From CATQHP01 sp965205595 (GTDB lineage Bacteria > Acidobacteriota > Terriglobia > Bryobacterales > UBA6623): a DNA stretch of 64,000 nt. The position numbers and the translations under genes are program-made. The number at the start of each line of letters is the position of its first letter. Within the stretch, counting starts at the first letter, position 1. The notes under the pieces were generated by a model. That model worked only from the letters and a program-made list of their open reading frames with translations, was not told the origin of the DNA and ran no database searches. The DNA lies in assembly GCA_965205595.1 (NCBI GenBank), contig CBDBHI010000061.1, positions 62,001-126,000 on the forward strand, read 5' to 3'. Of this stretch, positions 16,978-26,678 are shown one piece after another.

Positions 16978-18311
16978 GATGGGAAGGAAAACGTGTACTG
17001 ATCGTCGGACTGGGTAAGTCCGGGCCGGCGGCGGTGCGATTTTTGGTTCAGCGGGGAGCAGTCGTGTCGGCGGCGGATGAGCGTACGGAGGACGAGCTGG
17101 GTGACGCGATCAAGTCGCTTGACGATTTGCCGGTAAAACTCCACCTCGGTGGACATTCGAAAGACACTTTTCTCGCACAAGACGTGATCGTACCCTCGCC
17201 CGGCGTGGCTTGGGATGATCCGCACCTGGTGGCGGCTCGTCAGCACGGCGTTCAAACAGTTGGTGAATTGGACATCGCCGCTGAGTTTCTCAAGGGTCGC
17301 GTGATTGGCGTCACGGGAACGAACGGCAAAACGACGACCGTGTCGCTAATCGGTCATGTCATGAGCCTGGCCGGAGTGGCGGTTAGCGTTGCGGGCAACA
17401 TCGGGACACCGCTGCTCGCGACAGTCGAAGAATCGCACGACGATCAGTGGCATGTTTTGGAGCTTTCGAGTTTTCAGCTAGAAGCCGCGAATTCGTTTCG
17501 ATGCGACATTGCGGCGGTTTTAAACATCACGCCCGACCACCTCGACCGACATCACAGTTTTGAGAAATACGTTGGAGCCAAGGCGCGCATATTCGACAAT
17601 CAGGAGCCGTCAGACTTCGCTGTATTAAATGCGCATGATGCAGGCTCTCGCGACCTCGTTGAGGGCGTCAAATCGAGCGTTGTGTGGTTTGGCCGAGAGC
17701 GTCAGTCAAACAAGGGCGCATCAGTCAATTCCGAGGGGATTGCTTGGAACGGACAGCATGTTTGCGATCTCGATCTATCGATCAAGGGTCCACATAACTT
17801 AGAGAATGCACTTGCCGCCGTTGCGGCTTGCGCGCTGGCAGGAGTCGAGCTGGGCGCTATAGGCCAATCGCTGAAGACGTTTCGGCCGGTTGAGCATCGG
17901 CTGGAATTTGTTCGCGACGTCGGCGGAGTGGCCTATTACAACGACTCGAAGGCTACCAACGTCGACGCGGCATTGAAGGCCTGCCAAGCGTTTGAGCATG
18001 GGCTCTGGATCATTTTGGGGGGACGCGATAAAGGTTCTGACTACCACCCGTTGAGCCAAGCTCTGAAGGGCCGCGCGCGGGGCGTATTGCTGATCGGCGA
18101 GGCCGCCCCGATCATTCGCGGGCATCTCAATGGCTCGACGCCGATCGAAGAGGTGGCGACGATGTCGCGCGCCGTGGAGTTTGCGCGAAGCAATGCCCGG
18201 CCTGGAGATTCCGTGCTTCTCGCACCCGCCTGCGCCAGCTTTGATCAGTTTGCAGGCTATGCCGAGCGGGGCCTTGAGTTCAAACGCCTTGTGAAGGAGC
18301 TGGAGGCGTAG
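16974..18311 (+). CDS. murD: UDP-MurNAc-L-alanine:D-glutamate ligase MurD
   Basis: A 445-residue Mur ligase that adds D-glutamate. The start is the ATG at 16974, overlapping the mraY stop as ATGA, and gives MRWEGKRVLIVGLGKSG; the frame is open further upstream but that part is the mraY gene. The ATP loop GVTGTNGKTTTVSL lies near residue 113, with LSSFQLE, NITPDHLDRH and YNDSKATN following in family order. It is followed 1 nt later by ftsW. Confidence 0.95.
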   Translation: MRWEGKRVLIVGLGKSGPAAVRFLVQRGAVVSAADERTEDELGDAIKSLDDLPVKLHLGGHSKDTFLAQDVIVPSPGVAWDDPHLVAARQHGVQTVGELDIAAEFLKGRVIGVTGTNGKTTTVSLIGHVMSLAGVAVSVAGNIGTPLLATVEESHDDQWHVLELSSFQLEAANSFRCDIAAVLNITPDHLDRHHSFEKYVGAKARIFDNQEPSDFAVLNAHDAGSRDLVEGVKSSVVWFGRERQSNKGASVNSEGIAWNGQHVCDLDLSIKGPHNLENALAAVAACALAGVELGAIGQSLKTFRPVEHRLEFVRDVGGVAYYNDSKATNVDAALKACQAFEHGLWIILGGRDKGSDYHPLSQALKGRARGVLLIGEAAPIIRGHLNGSTPIEEVATMSRAVEFARSNARPGDSVLLAPACASFDQFAGYAERGLEFKRLVKELEA

Positions 18312-18312
18312 T

Positions 18313-19389
18313 ATGCCCAGCCCATTGAGATACGACCGGCTCATGTGCGGGACCATCCTCGCGCTGATGTTCTTCGGGCTAGTGATGGTATTTAGTGCCA
18401 CGACGGCGGCGTCGGAGACAACTTGGATCTACATCATCAAGCAGTCGATCTCTGCCGCGCTCGGCCTCGTGGCGATGCGCTATCTGATGTTTTTTGACTA
18501 CCGCCGGCTGCGTCAACAGAAGATCGTATTCGGCGTGCTTGGCGTTTCAGTAGTGCTGTTGGTCTTGGCGGCGTTGCTCGGTACGGGGGCGAATACGCGC
18601 CGCTTCCTTAGGCTGTGGCAATTCTCACTGCAGCCATCGGAGCTAGCCAAGCCGGCGATGATTTTGTTCTTGGCCTACTACCTAGAGCTGCGCCGTGAGC
18701 GTCTGAACGACTGGCGGACGGTGGCCGGCGCCGCTTTCATCATTGCAACGCTCTCGTTGTTGATCTACGCGGGAAGAGATTTCGGCACAATGGTCTCGCT
18801 GATGGCTCTCGCCGGTGTGATGCTATTCGTGGCCGGCCTGCCGGTGCGATTCGTTGCAATGGCGAGCGCCGCAACTGCCGTGTTGACATTTTTCTTCGTA
18901 TGGATGGTGCCGTATCGTAAGGCGCGGTTGCTCGCGTTCCTCAATCCGGAATCTGACCCGCTGGGCAGCGGATTTCAGATCTTGCAGTCGGAAATCGCCG
19001 TTGGATCGGGTGGCTGGTTCGGCCAGGGCTGGATGGCGGGCAAGCAAAAGATGCACTTTTTGCCCGCAGCACATACCGATTTTATTTTCGCTCTGATTGG
19101 CGAGGAGCTTGGCTTGATCGGGGCAGTCATTGTTGTTTTCGCGTTTGGCGTGCTGTTGTGGCGTGGCTTGCGCACGGCGATCAAAGCTCCCGACACATTC
19201 GGGTGCCATCTAGCGCTCGGCGTGACAGCCATGATCATTTTTCAGGCGATGTTCAACATGGGCGTCGTGCTGGCATTGTTGCCGACGAAAGGAATGCCGC
19301 TGCCGTTCATCAGTTATGGCGGATCGGCGATGATTACGATGCTTGCGTCCGCGGGGGTGCTGCTAAATGTTAGCCGCTATGCCGATTGA
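18313..19389 (+). CDS. ftsW: Septal peptidoglycan glycosyltransferase FtsW (SEDS family)
   Basis: A 358-residue SEDS-family membrane protein that polymerises lipid II at the septum together with FtsI. Nine to ten hydrophobic helices are visible. Hallmarks are GTGANTRRFLRLW with QPSELAKPAM in the large extracytoplasmic region, AHTDFIFALIGEELG, and the C-terminal MPLPFISYGGSAM signature. It lies in the conserved position between murD and murG. The end overlaps the possible start of murG by 23 nt. Confidence 0.95.
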   Translation: MPSPLRYDRLMCGTILALMFFGLVMVFSATTAASETTWIYIIKQSISAALGLVAMRYLMFFDYRRLRQQKIVFGVLGVSVVLLVLAALLGTGANTRRFLRLWQFSLQPSELAKPAMILFLAYYLELRRERLNDWRTVAGAAFIIATLSLLIYAGRDFGTMVSLMALAGVMLFVAGLPVRFVAMASAATAVLTFFFVWMVPYRKARLLAFLNPESDPLGSGFQILQSEIAVGSGGWFGQGWMAGKQKMHFLPAAHTDFIFALIGEELGLIGAVIVVFAFGVLLWRGLRTAIKAPDTFGCHLALGVTAMIIFQAMFNMGVVLALLPTKGMPLPFISYGGSAMITMLASAGVLLNVSRYAD

Positions 19390-20557
19390 CGCGGGGTTGC
19401 CGCGGGGCACCGAAACGGTGTTGTCGATGATAGATGAAACGATCTCGGTAACGGAACCGGTAGCGTTGGGCGAGCGCTATTTGATCGCCGCCGGTGGTAC
19501 GGGCGGGCATGTGATCCCGGCATTGCAGGTCGCGGCTGTGCTGCGCGAGCAGGGTCATGAATGCGTCTTCGTCGGCACAGCTCGTGGGCTGGAGAACCGG
19601 CTCGTTCCCGCGGCGGGGTTCGAGCTTCGCCACGTACCGATCGGACCACTGAATCAGGTTTCTTGGAGTCGTCGTCTGAGAACGTTGTTAGAGGCGCCTC
19701 GCGCACTGTATGCCGCTTGGCGGATTCTCGATGAGTTTGAACCGGCCGCCGTATTGAGTTTGGGCGGCTATGCGTCAGGGCCGCTCGTCCTGGCGTGTGC
19801 GCTTCGCGACACGCCCGTAGTCGTAATGGAGCCTAACGCTAGACCGGGTTTGGCGAACCGCCTGGCGCGAATGTTCGCTTCGCGGGCGTTGATCGGATTT
19901 GAGGAGGCTGCAAAGTATTTCCGGAACGGAATGAGCGAAGCCGTCGGGATACCGGTGCGGGCGGAGTTTTTCGAGCGCGGACCGCGAGGCGTGAATCAGC
20001 GCTTTACGGTACTCATTACGGGCGGCAGCCAGGGTTCTCGGCGACTCAATGAGGCCGCGGTCGGCGCCGCTCGCGCATGGATGGCGGCCGATACTGGCGC
20101 GCCGTTCGTCATTCACCAAACTGGTCCCAATGAGTTTGAACAGGTTCGTGACTCGTACCACGAACTCGGCTTCGATGCAGACGTCTCAGCCTTTTATGAC
20201 GACATGCCCGCCCTTTACACCCGGGCGGACTTGATAGTTTGTCGCGCCGGGGCTTCGGCCGTCGCTGAGCTTTGCGCGGCGGGTAAGGCGTCAGTGCTGG
20301 TTCCCTTCTCTCACGCGGCTGACAACCACCAGATGGTCAATGCGCGCGCGTTGTCGCATGCCGGCGGAGCGCTCGTGGTCGAGGACGATGACTGGACGGC
20401 GACGGCAATGGTCGAGACCGTCGAAGACTTGCGTTCGAGGCCGGTCGAACTCGCGGCGATGGCATCGGCCGCCGCGAGCTTGGCGAAGCCAGGCGCGGCC
20501 GAGCTTGCCGCCGATGCTCTGAAGAATGTCGCTCGGACTCAAGGAGAGCGCCGCTAG
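19367..20557 (+). CDS. murG: UDP-GlcNAc:lipid I N-acetylglucosaminyltransferase MurG
   Basis: A 396-residue GT-B glycosyltransferase that converts lipid I to lipid II on the inner face of the membrane. Motifs: AAGGTGGHVIPAL near the N-terminus, LSLGGYASGPLVLA, the second-domain glycine-rich ITGGSQGSRRLNE, and CRAGASAVAELCAAGK with PFSHAADNHQMVNA in the UDP-GlcNAc site. The first ATG (19367) overlaps ftsW; alternatives at 19379 or 19427 would trim a non-conserved N-terminal extension of up to 20 residues. Confidence 0.94.
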   Translation: MLAAMPIDAGLPRGTETVLSMIDETISVTEPVALGERYLIAAGGTGGHVIPALQVAAVLREQGHECVFVGTARGLENRLVPAAGFELRHVPIGPLNQVSWSRRLRTLLEAPRALYAAWRILDEFEPAAVLSLGGYASGPLVLACALRDTPVVVMEPNARPGLANRLARMFASRALIGFEEAAKYFRNGMSEAVGIPVRAEFFERGPRGVNQRFTVLITGGSQGSRRLNEAAVGAARAWMAADTGAPFVIHQTGPNEFEQVRDSYHELGFDADVSAFYDDMPALYTRADLIVCRAGASAVAELCAAGKASVLVPFSHAADNHQMVNARALSHAGGALVVEDDDWTATAMVETVEDLRSRPVELAAMASAAASLAKPGAAELAADALKNVARTQGERR

Positions 20558-20559
20558 CC

Positions 20560-21993
20560 ATGCTTTTCAAAGAAATCGGCATTCGCGAGCGCCAAATCCA
20601 TTTCGTCGGAATCGGCGGCATCGGCATGAGCGGAATCGCCGAAATCCTGCTCAACCTGGGCTATACGATTTCGGGTTCGGACTTACGTGGATCGGCGGTG
20701 ACAGAACGCTTGAGCGGGCTGGGCGCAACCATATCGATCGGGCACAACGCGGACAATGTCGGCGCCGCGGACGCTATCGTCGTCAGCTCAGCGATCAATG
20801 AATACAACGTCGAATTGATGGATGCGCGCCGCCGCCAGATTCCGGTCATACTCCGCGGCGAGCTGCTCGCTGAACTGATGCGGCTGAAGTATGGAATTGC
20901 AATCGGAGGCAGTCACGGCAAAACCACGACCTCATCGATCACTGCGTCCGTACTCAGTTCGGGCGGGAAAGATCCGACGATTGTGGTTGGTGGACGAGTC
21001 GACGCGATTGGCTCGAACGCTCGCCTAGGCAACAGCGACTTCCTGCTGGTGGAAGCAGACGAATCGGACGGCTCGTTTCTGCGCCTCGCTCCGATTATTG
21101 CCGTAATCACGAACATCGATCGCGAACACCTCGATCACTATCACACGGTCGAGGGCCTCATGCGGGCGTTTGTCGAGTTCGCCAACAAGGTGCCGTTTTA
21201 TGGCACGACGATCGTCTGTATCGACGATCCACACGTGAAGCTGATCACGCCAATGATCAAGCGCGGATTTCGCACTTATGGAATAAAAGAGACCTCGCCG
21301 GATGCCGACCTGGTGGCTGACGAAATCAAGCTCGGACATTTCAAGAGCGCCTTCCGGCTCAGCTATCGCGGCGATGATCTTGGCGGTTTCGAGATCAACG
21401 GCGTCGGCCTGCATACTATTCGCAACGCGATGGCGGCGGTGCTCGTCGGCCTCGAACTTGAGATTCCGGTCGCTAATATTCGCGCTGGGCTCGCCGCGTT
21501 CAGTGGAGTTGACCGCCGCTTTCAGAAGCTCGGCGAAGCTTCAGGCGTGACGGTTATCGACGATTATGGTCACCATCCGACGGAAATTCGGGCGACCTTG
21601 AAGGCGGCCAAATCGTGCTCGTTCAAGGGCATCAACGTTATTTTCCAGCCGCACCGCTACAGCCGCACGCATCTAATGATGGACGAATTCACGGAGTCTT
21701 TCGAAGACTGCGACCGGCTCTGGGTGGTCGACGTCTATGCCGCCGGCGAGGAGCCTTTGCCAGGTGTTGATAGCGCTCGGCTGGTGGAGAAGATCGCGGC
21801 GTCGGGTCATCCGGCGGTCGAGTATTGCGGATCGATCGACGACGCGGTGGGTCGAGCCGTGGCGCGGTCTCAGGACGGCGATGCCGTGATCACGCTTGGC
21901 GCCGGCAGCATCTGGCGTTCCGGCGAGAGACTTCTGCAAGGCCTGAGGACAAGGAATAGTGAGGTCGAGCGGCAAACGTCGCTCGGCGTGTGA
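20560..21993 (+). CDS. murC: UDP-N-acetylmuramate:L-alanine ligase MurC
   Basis: A 477-residue Mur ligase that adds the first stem-peptide residue, L-alanine. The N-terminal dinucleotide-like motif HFVGIGGIGMSGIAE, the ATP loop IGGSHGKTTTSS (about residue 117), EADESDGSFL, NIDREHLDHY and DDYGHHPTEI are all present. It starts 2 nt after murG. In many genomes murB and ddl follow; here ftsQ follows at once, so both must be located elsewhere. Confidence 0.95.
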   Translation: MLFKEIGIRERQIHFVGIGGIGMSGIAEILLNLGYTISGSDLRGSAVTERLSGLGATISIGHNADNVGAADAIVVSSAINEYNVELMDARRRQIPVILRGELLAELMRLKYGIAIGGSHGKTTTSSITASVLSSGGKDPTIVVGGRVDAIGSNARLGNSDFLLVEADESDGSFLRLAPIIAVITNIDREHLDHYHTVEGLMRAFVEFANKVPFYGTTIVCIDDPHVKLITPMIKRGFRTYGIKETSPDADLVADEIKLGHFKSAFRLSYRGDDLGGFEINGVGLHTIRNAMAAVLVGLELEIPVANIRAGLAAFSGVDRRFQKLGEASGVTVIDDYGHHPTEIRATLKAAKSCSFKGINVIFQPHRYSRTHLMMDEFTESFEDCDRLWVVDVYAAGEEPLPGVDSARLVEKIAASGHPAVEYCGSIDDAVGRAVARSQDGDAVITLGAGSIWRSGERLLQGLRTRNSEVERQTSLGV

Positions 21994-22008
21994 GATTGGG
22001 GGAATCCG

Positions 22009-22860
22009 ATGGTAAGGAAAAAGCGGAAACCAGATGTTGACGACTCGGCTTCTTATCTTCGAAGCAAGAAACCGCTGCGTGCAACGCGCGGAATGGAGCT
22101 TCCGGATTGGCCCTATCGTCGGATCTCGTTCATGCTGATTGGGCTGTTGATGGCGGTCTCAAGCGTATACGCATTCAACTTCTACGTCGGGTCGAGTCCG
22201 CGCTTTCGAGTGGACGCCGGGGTCGGCAATCCTCAGGTCGCCGGGCTAAACCTGTTGGATGGCGATGAAATCCGGCGTATTTTCGCGGACGATCTGGGAC
22301 TTGCCATGAGCGCCGTCGATCTCGAAGATAGACGCCGGCAGGTCGAAGCATTAGCGTGGGTGCGGCGGGCTTCGGTCGGCCGCATCTGGCCGAACAAAAT
22401 CGCTGTCTACATCGAAGAGCGCTCGCCAGTTGCTTTTCTGAGACTCCCCAAAAAGCGGGGTACTCAATTGATCGATTCCGACGGCGTGGTTTTGACTCCA
22501 CTTGCCGGCAGGCAATTCGATCTGCCCGTCATCAAGGGAATCGATGCGTCGATGGAAGACGGAGCTCGTAAGATTCGCATGAACCTCTTTGGCAGGCTGA
22601 TGGAATCGCTTGATTCTCAGCAGCCTGAATTTAGCGAATTTCTCTCAGAGGTAGACGTCTCTGATCCTAAGAACGCCGTCGTCAGCGCGATCTACAAAGA
22701 CGAGGTTGTTGATCTACAAATGGGTGACGACCACCTGCGCCATCGCTTTGAAGTTTTCTTGAAGTACATCGATACCTGGAAGGCTGAGTTTGGCCCCGTG
22801 AAATCGGCTGATCTTCGTTTCGAAGACCAAGTCGCGGTCACGCCGGTGAAGCGCCGCTAG
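22009..22860 (+). CDS. ftsQ: Division protein FtsQ/DivIB-like
   Basis: A 283-residue bitopic membrane protein. A basic cytoplasmic tail (MVRKKRKPDVDD...) precedes a single transmembrane segment (ISFMLIGLLMAVSSVYAF), then a POTRA-type domain containing ALAWVRRASVGRIWPNKI and IEERSPVAFLR, the conserved FtsQ stretch. FtsQ joins FtsL and FtsB to recruit the late divisome. It is placed as usual between murC and ftsA. The N-terminal basic tail is followed by a GMELPDWPYRR spacer. Confidence 0.9.
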   Translation: MVRKKRKPDVDDSASYLRSKKPLRATRGMELPDWPYRRISFMLIGLLMAVSSVYAFNFYVGSSPRFRVDAGVGNPQVAGLNLLDGDEIRRIFADDLGLAMSAVDLEDRRRQVEALAWVRRASVGRIWPNKIAVYIEERSPVAFLRLPKKRGTQLIDSDGVVLTPLAGRQFDLPVIKGIDASMEDGARKIRMNLFGRLMESLDSQQPEFSEFLSEVDVSDPKNAVVSAIYKDEVVDLQMGDDHLRHRFEVFLKYIDTWKAEFGPVKSADLRFEDQVAVTPVKRR

Positions 22861-22869
22861 CGAACAAGC

Positions 22870-24075
22870 ATGCCGAAAAAACATCCGTATCTAGCCGGTC
22901 TCGATATTGGCAGTCACGAAACGCGCTGCTTGGTTGCGCTCGAAGAGGACTCGCGGCTTCGCTTTATCAGTTGCGGCGTCGCGCCGTCGAACGGTATCTC
23001 TCGTGGCGTCATCGGCGACTCGGAGCACGTTCTCGAATCGGTGCAGTCCGCGATCGCGGAGGCTGAACGAAACGGCGGCATGTCAGTTGAGGCGGCGGTG
23101 GTCGGCGTCGGCGGAGCGCACGTTCGCAGCAACGTCACGCACAGCTACGTGGCACTCGAAGAAGGCCACGTCGAAGTGCAGCAAAGCGATATCGACAACG
23201 CCGTGAAGAAGGCGGCTCGGGTTCCGTTGAGCGACGACCGGGCCATCTTGCAAGTTGTTCCGCTGGAGTTCGCAGTGGGTACGGAAACCGGCCTCAAGAG
23301 CCCCCTGGGCCTGGCCGCGGAGCGTGTTGACGCGCACGTGCAGGTCGTGTCGGCATCGGCGCAAGCGCACGGCCAGATCCATGCCGTCGTGAATCGCGCC
23401 GGAGTCGTCGTTGAAGAAACTGTGTTTGAAGGTTTCGCCGCCGCCCACGCGTCGCTCGAAGAGCAAGAGCGAGACGCCGGCGTGGCTCTGATCGACATCG
23501 GCGCCGACTCGACGGAGCTGATCGCGTATGTTGACGACGAGCTGCGAGCCGCGAGCGGCATCGGAATCGGGGGCAATGTATTCGCCGCCGACGTAGCCGA
23601 TGTGCTCGAAACAAACTTGGAAGCCGCGCAGTTGTTGATCGAACAGTATGGCTGCGCGGTTTCAGAGGGCACTCCCGACAACGTTCATGTTGAAGTGCCG
23701 AATCTCAGCGGCGAGGCCTCGGTTCGCCGAGCGCGGCGTTTGCTTAACGAAATCATCGAAGCGCGGGCCGAAGAGCTTTTCGAGATGGTTGGCGCGGAGT
23801 TGATTCGGGCCGGGCTCGATAACAGCATCGTCGGCGGATTGGTCGTTACCGGTGGTATGTCGGCTTTGGCTGGTCTTTGTGATGTGGGCGAGCGCGTACT
23901 CGGCGTTGAAACCCGCATCGGTTTACCCCCCAGGCTCGAGGACCTTCCGGATGAGTTAGATCATCCGGGCTGGGTCTGCGCGGCGGGCTTGGTACTCTAT
24001 GCCCAACGCCTCAGATTGCATCAATTGCGGCGCCGTGACCGCGTTTCCGATTGGCTCAAATCCCTAATGGATTAA
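22870..24075 (+). CDS. ftsA: Cell division protein FtsA
   Basis: A 401-residue actin-family ATPase that tethers FtsZ to the membrane. The phosphate-1 region is LAGLDIGSHETRCLVA; the inserted 1C domain is indicated by GVGGAHVRS and the region after it; the second phosphate loop is VALIDIGADSTELIAY, and the adenosine motif is GGLVVTGGMSALAGL. The C-terminal amphipathic membrane helix appears as RDRVSDWLKSLMD. It starts 9 nt after ftsQ and is followed 12 nt later by ftsZ. Confidence 0.95.
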   Translation: MPKKHPYLAGLDIGSHETRCLVALEEDSRLRFISCGVAPSNGISRGVIGDSEHVLESVQSAIAEAERNGGMSVEAAVVGVGGAHVRSNVTHSYVALEEGHVEVQQSDIDNAVKKAARVPLSDDRAILQVVPLEFAVGTETGLKSPLGLAAERVDAHVQVVSASAQAHGQIHAVVNRAGVVVEETVFEGFAAAHASLEEQERDAGVALIDIGADSTELIAYVDDELRAASGIGIGGNVFAADVADVLETNLEAAQLLIEQYGCAVSEGTPDNVHVEVPNLSGEASVRRARRLLNEIIEARAEELFEMVGAELIRAGLDNSIVGGLVVTGGMSALAGLCDVGERVLGVETRIGLPPRLEDLPDELDHPGWVCAAGLVLYAQRLRLHQLRRRDRVSDWLKSLMD

Positions 24076-24087
24076 GGAAAGATTGTC

Positions 24088-25452
24088 ATGATTGAAGAAG
24101 TCCCCTCCCCTACTAATGACTCGAACGACGCCAAGGGCGATTCCGTGAAATTTACCTTCGACGAAGATCTCAAGCCGAGCGCCCGCATCAAGGTTGTCGG
24201 CGTTGGGGGTGGCGGCTGTAACGCCGTCAACCGCATGATCGAAGAGGGCGTGGAGGGCGTCCAGTTCGCGGCGGTAAATACCGACGAGCAAGCGCTACGT
24301 GTTTCTCGCGCTCAGGTGAAATTGCAACTCGGCTCAAAGTTAACCGAGGGGCGCGGCGCGGGTTCCGACCCGGAAATTGGCCGCAATGCGGCGCTTGAAG
24401 ATACCGAGCTTCTAATCGAATTGCTCAGCGACGCCGACATGGTATTCGTCACCACCGGGCTCGGTGGCGGCACGGGCACGGGCGCGGCGCCAATCGTGGC
24501 CTCACTGGCGAAAGAAATGGGCGCACTAACAGTCGCTATCGCCACCAAACCGTTCTCGTTTGAGGGTGCGCGGCGCATGGAAGTGGCCCAACAGGGCCTT
24601 GCGGAACTCGTTGAGACTGTCGACACCGTCGTTACGATTCCGAACGAAAGACTGCTTGAGTATGTCGATCGAGGCACAAGCTTCTTTGAATCATTTCGAA
24701 TTGCGGATGACATATTGCTGCAAGCAGTTCAGGGGATCAGCGACATCATCACAATCCCGGGAATAATTAACCGCGACTTCGCGGATATTCGCACAATCAT
24801 GGAAGGCATGGGCTACGCGGTTATGGGCACCGCTACCCGTGGCGGCAGTAGTGCGGCCGTCGAGGCGGCGCGTGCAGCCGTCTCTAGCCCCCTGCTCGAG
24901 GACGCCAGCATTGACGGCGCACGTGGCATCTTGATTAACGTCACCGGCTCGTCGCGGCTGGGACTTCACGAAGTCCACGAGGCTTCGACAATCATCCAGA
25001 AGGCTGCCGATCCGCACGCGAACATCATCTTCGGTGCCGTGCTGAACGACTCTATGGGCGAGGATGTGAAGATCACCGTGATCGCAACGGGCTTCCGAAA
25101 CCAGCGCGCCGGCGCGAGAGAGCTAACCGCCGACAATTCGGTAGTCGTGGGGCAGGACATTCGCAATGCCTCCAGACAGGCGGCTGGGGTATTTAGGGCG
25201 GGGACGGCGGCTGCTAGACCGGCACCGACTCCGATGCCAGAGACAGTCGACCCGGCGCCTCCGGAGCAAAACGTTCAGCCGGAATCAGAGCCCGTGACCG
25301 CCGGCTTGCCGCCATCGACGAGAGCGGGCGATGAAGCCGAACAGTTCGCCGTTGAACAGGAGCCAACACCGGTCAAGATGCCGGTAACGGAGCCGGTTGG
25401 AGCGGAAAACTTGAGTCGGCCGGCGTTCTTTTGCAGGCGTTCTAGCGAATAG
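24088..25452 (+). CDS. ftsZ: Cell division GTPase FtsZ
   Basis: A 454-residue tubulin-family GTPase that forms the Z-ring. It has an N-terminal extension of about 30 residues, then IKVVGVGGGGCNAVNRM, the tubulin signature GLGGGTGTGAAP, the T5/T6 stretch TKPFSFEGARR and the synergy loop region NVTGSSRLGLHEV. After the globular domain comes a Pro/Glu-rich linker of about 80 residues. The tail SRPAFFCRRSSE resembles the conserved C-terminal peptide (PAFLRR-type) that binds FtsA, with an extra FC where one residue is usual. It is the last gene of the dcw operon. Confidence 0.96.
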   Translation: MIEEVPSPTNDSNDAKGDSVKFTFDEDLKPSARIKVVGVGGGGCNAVNRMIEEGVEGVQFAAVNTDEQALRVSRAQVKLQLGSKLTEGRGAGSDPEIGRNAALEDTELLIELLSDADMVFVTTGLGGGTGTGAAPIVASLAKEMGALTVAIATKPFSFEGARRMEVAQQGLAELVETVDTVVTIPNERLLEYVDRGTSFFESFRIADDILLQAVQGISDIITIPGIINRDFADIRTIMEGMGYAVMGTATRGGSSAAVEAARAAVSSPLLEDASIDGARGILINVTGSSRLGLHEVHEASTIIQKAADPHANIIFGAVLNDSMGEDVKITVIATGFRNQRAGARELTADNSVVVGQDIRNASRQAAGVFRAGTAAARPAPTPMPETVDPAPPEQNVQPESEPVTAGLPPSTRAGDEAEQFAVEQEPTPVKMPVTEPVGAENLSRPAFFCRRSSE

Positions 25453-25524
25453 GCGTCGTGGCGCGGCCCACAACCTTGCAAGCACGATCGTCGGATCTGG
25501 AGAGCCTGATAGGATAACGGCTCC

Positions 25525-26631
25525 GTGGCGCGCCGTGACCGTCTAAAACTGATTGCCGCTGTATTCGGCTTGCTGGCATCACTGGCCGGGTCAACGCAGA
25601 TTATCAGTCTGATCGCCGCTGGGCAAAATGATTTCGTCGCGTTCTACGTAGGCGGGCAGGAAGCGGCTGGCGGCGACGTCTACGACCCGGCTAGATACTA
25701 CGATTTCACCGAGGAAGAATTTTCCGCGCACAGCGAGGCGCTGGTCTACATTCGCCCTCCGTTCTATGCGCTGTTGTTCAAACCGCTCGCAGCTCTGGAC
25801 TACCAGACGGCACACTTTTGCTGGATCGGCCTAAGATTACTTGCGGTCGCGGCGTTTCTATGGCTGTTCCCGTTTCCAACCAGGATTGATAGCGTTCTGG
25901 CCGTTTGTGTCTCGGCGCCGCTGGCTTCGTCCCTTATGAATGGCCAAGATATTGCGGTGTTGCTCGTTGTCGTGGCGCTCGCGCTTCGAATGGAGAAGGC
26001 TCATACGGGTTTGCTGGCCGGCGCTGTGCTGAGTCTTTGTGCGATCAAGTTTCATCTTTTTTTCCCGCTGCCGCTACTGATTATTGTTCGGCAACGGCGA
26101 GATCTCGTGGCAGGGTTTTTCGGGGCCGGCGTGGCGCTAGCGGGGCTCTGTTTCGTAGCGGCCGGCCCGACGTGGCCGATCGCATACATCGAAACTTTGA
26201 CCCAGTCGCGAATCAACCCGAGCTTGCAGATCATGCCAAATATTCATGGGCTGGTGGGCAATCTGCCGGGCGCGATTTGGCTTGAGGCAGGCCTCACGCT
26301 CGCGGTATTGGGCGCGAGTTGGTGGGTATTTCGGCGAGCGACATTCGAGATATCAGTGGCGCTGACGATCGTCGCCGGCTTCCTGATCAGCTACCATTCG
26401 TACGGCTATGACGGCGCAATCTTGATTCCGGCCGCGCTGATATTTTTGGCACGAATGGAGAGCCTGGCAGTGAAAGCCGCCAGCTTGGCGTCACTGTTCC
26501 CTCTTACCTGGACTGCACCAGCCGTGGCCATACAAATCGTTGTGATTTTCCTATTCTTGGCAGTCTTATGGGAAGTCCGGTCTGTTCGAAGCCCGACCGC
26601 CGGCGGCTGCGAATTTGCCGCCGGCAGCTAG
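25525..26631 (+). CDS. GT87-type (DUF2029) membrane glycosyltransferase
   Basis: A 368-residue protein with about nine or ten hydrophobic segments, starting at GTG 25525. The N-terminal periplasmic loop has GQNDFVAFYVGGQEAAGGDVYDP followed by YIRPPFYALLFKPLA, the pattern of the GT87/PimE family of polyprenyl-phosphate-mannose-dependent C-type glycosyltransferases. NGQDIAVLLVVVALAL and KFHLFFPLPLLI are family-like membrane stretches. It would add a sugar to a lipid- or wall-linked acceptor on the outer side of the inner membrane; the donor and acceptor are unknown. It follows ftsZ by 72 bp, possibly with its own promoter. Confidence 0.75.
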   Translation: MARRDRLKLIAAVFGLLASLAGSTQIISLIAAGQNDFVAFYVGGQEAAGGDVYDPARYYDFTEEEFSAHSEALVYIRPPFYALLFKPLAALDYQTAHFCWIGLRLLAVAAFLWLFPFPTRIDSVLAVCVSAPLASSLMNGQDIAVLLVVVALALRMEKAHTGLLAGAVLSLCAIKFHLFFPLPLLIIVRQRRDLVAGFFGAGVALAGLCFVAAGPTWPIAYIETLTQSRINPSLQIMPNIHGLVGNLPGAIWLEAGLTLAVLGASWWVFRRATFEISVALTIVAGFLISYHSYGYDGAILIPAALIFLARMESLAVKAASLASLFPLTWTAPAVAIQIVVIFLFLAVLWEVRSVRSPTAGGCEFAAGS

Positions 26632-26633
26632 CA

Positions 26634-26655
26634 AGCATCTCTCACAACGTGGCGA
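26634..26655 (+). repeat. Dispersed repeat, degenerate copy C
   Basis: A 22-nt stretch with core CTCACAACGTGGCGAT resembles the first 22 nt of copies A (8497-8530) and B (28105-28138) with two or three differences; the right half has diverged. It lies in the short gap before the sulfatase gene. Confidence 0.35.
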
Positions 26656-26678
26656 TCGAAAGCGCGTGAGCGGGTGCT

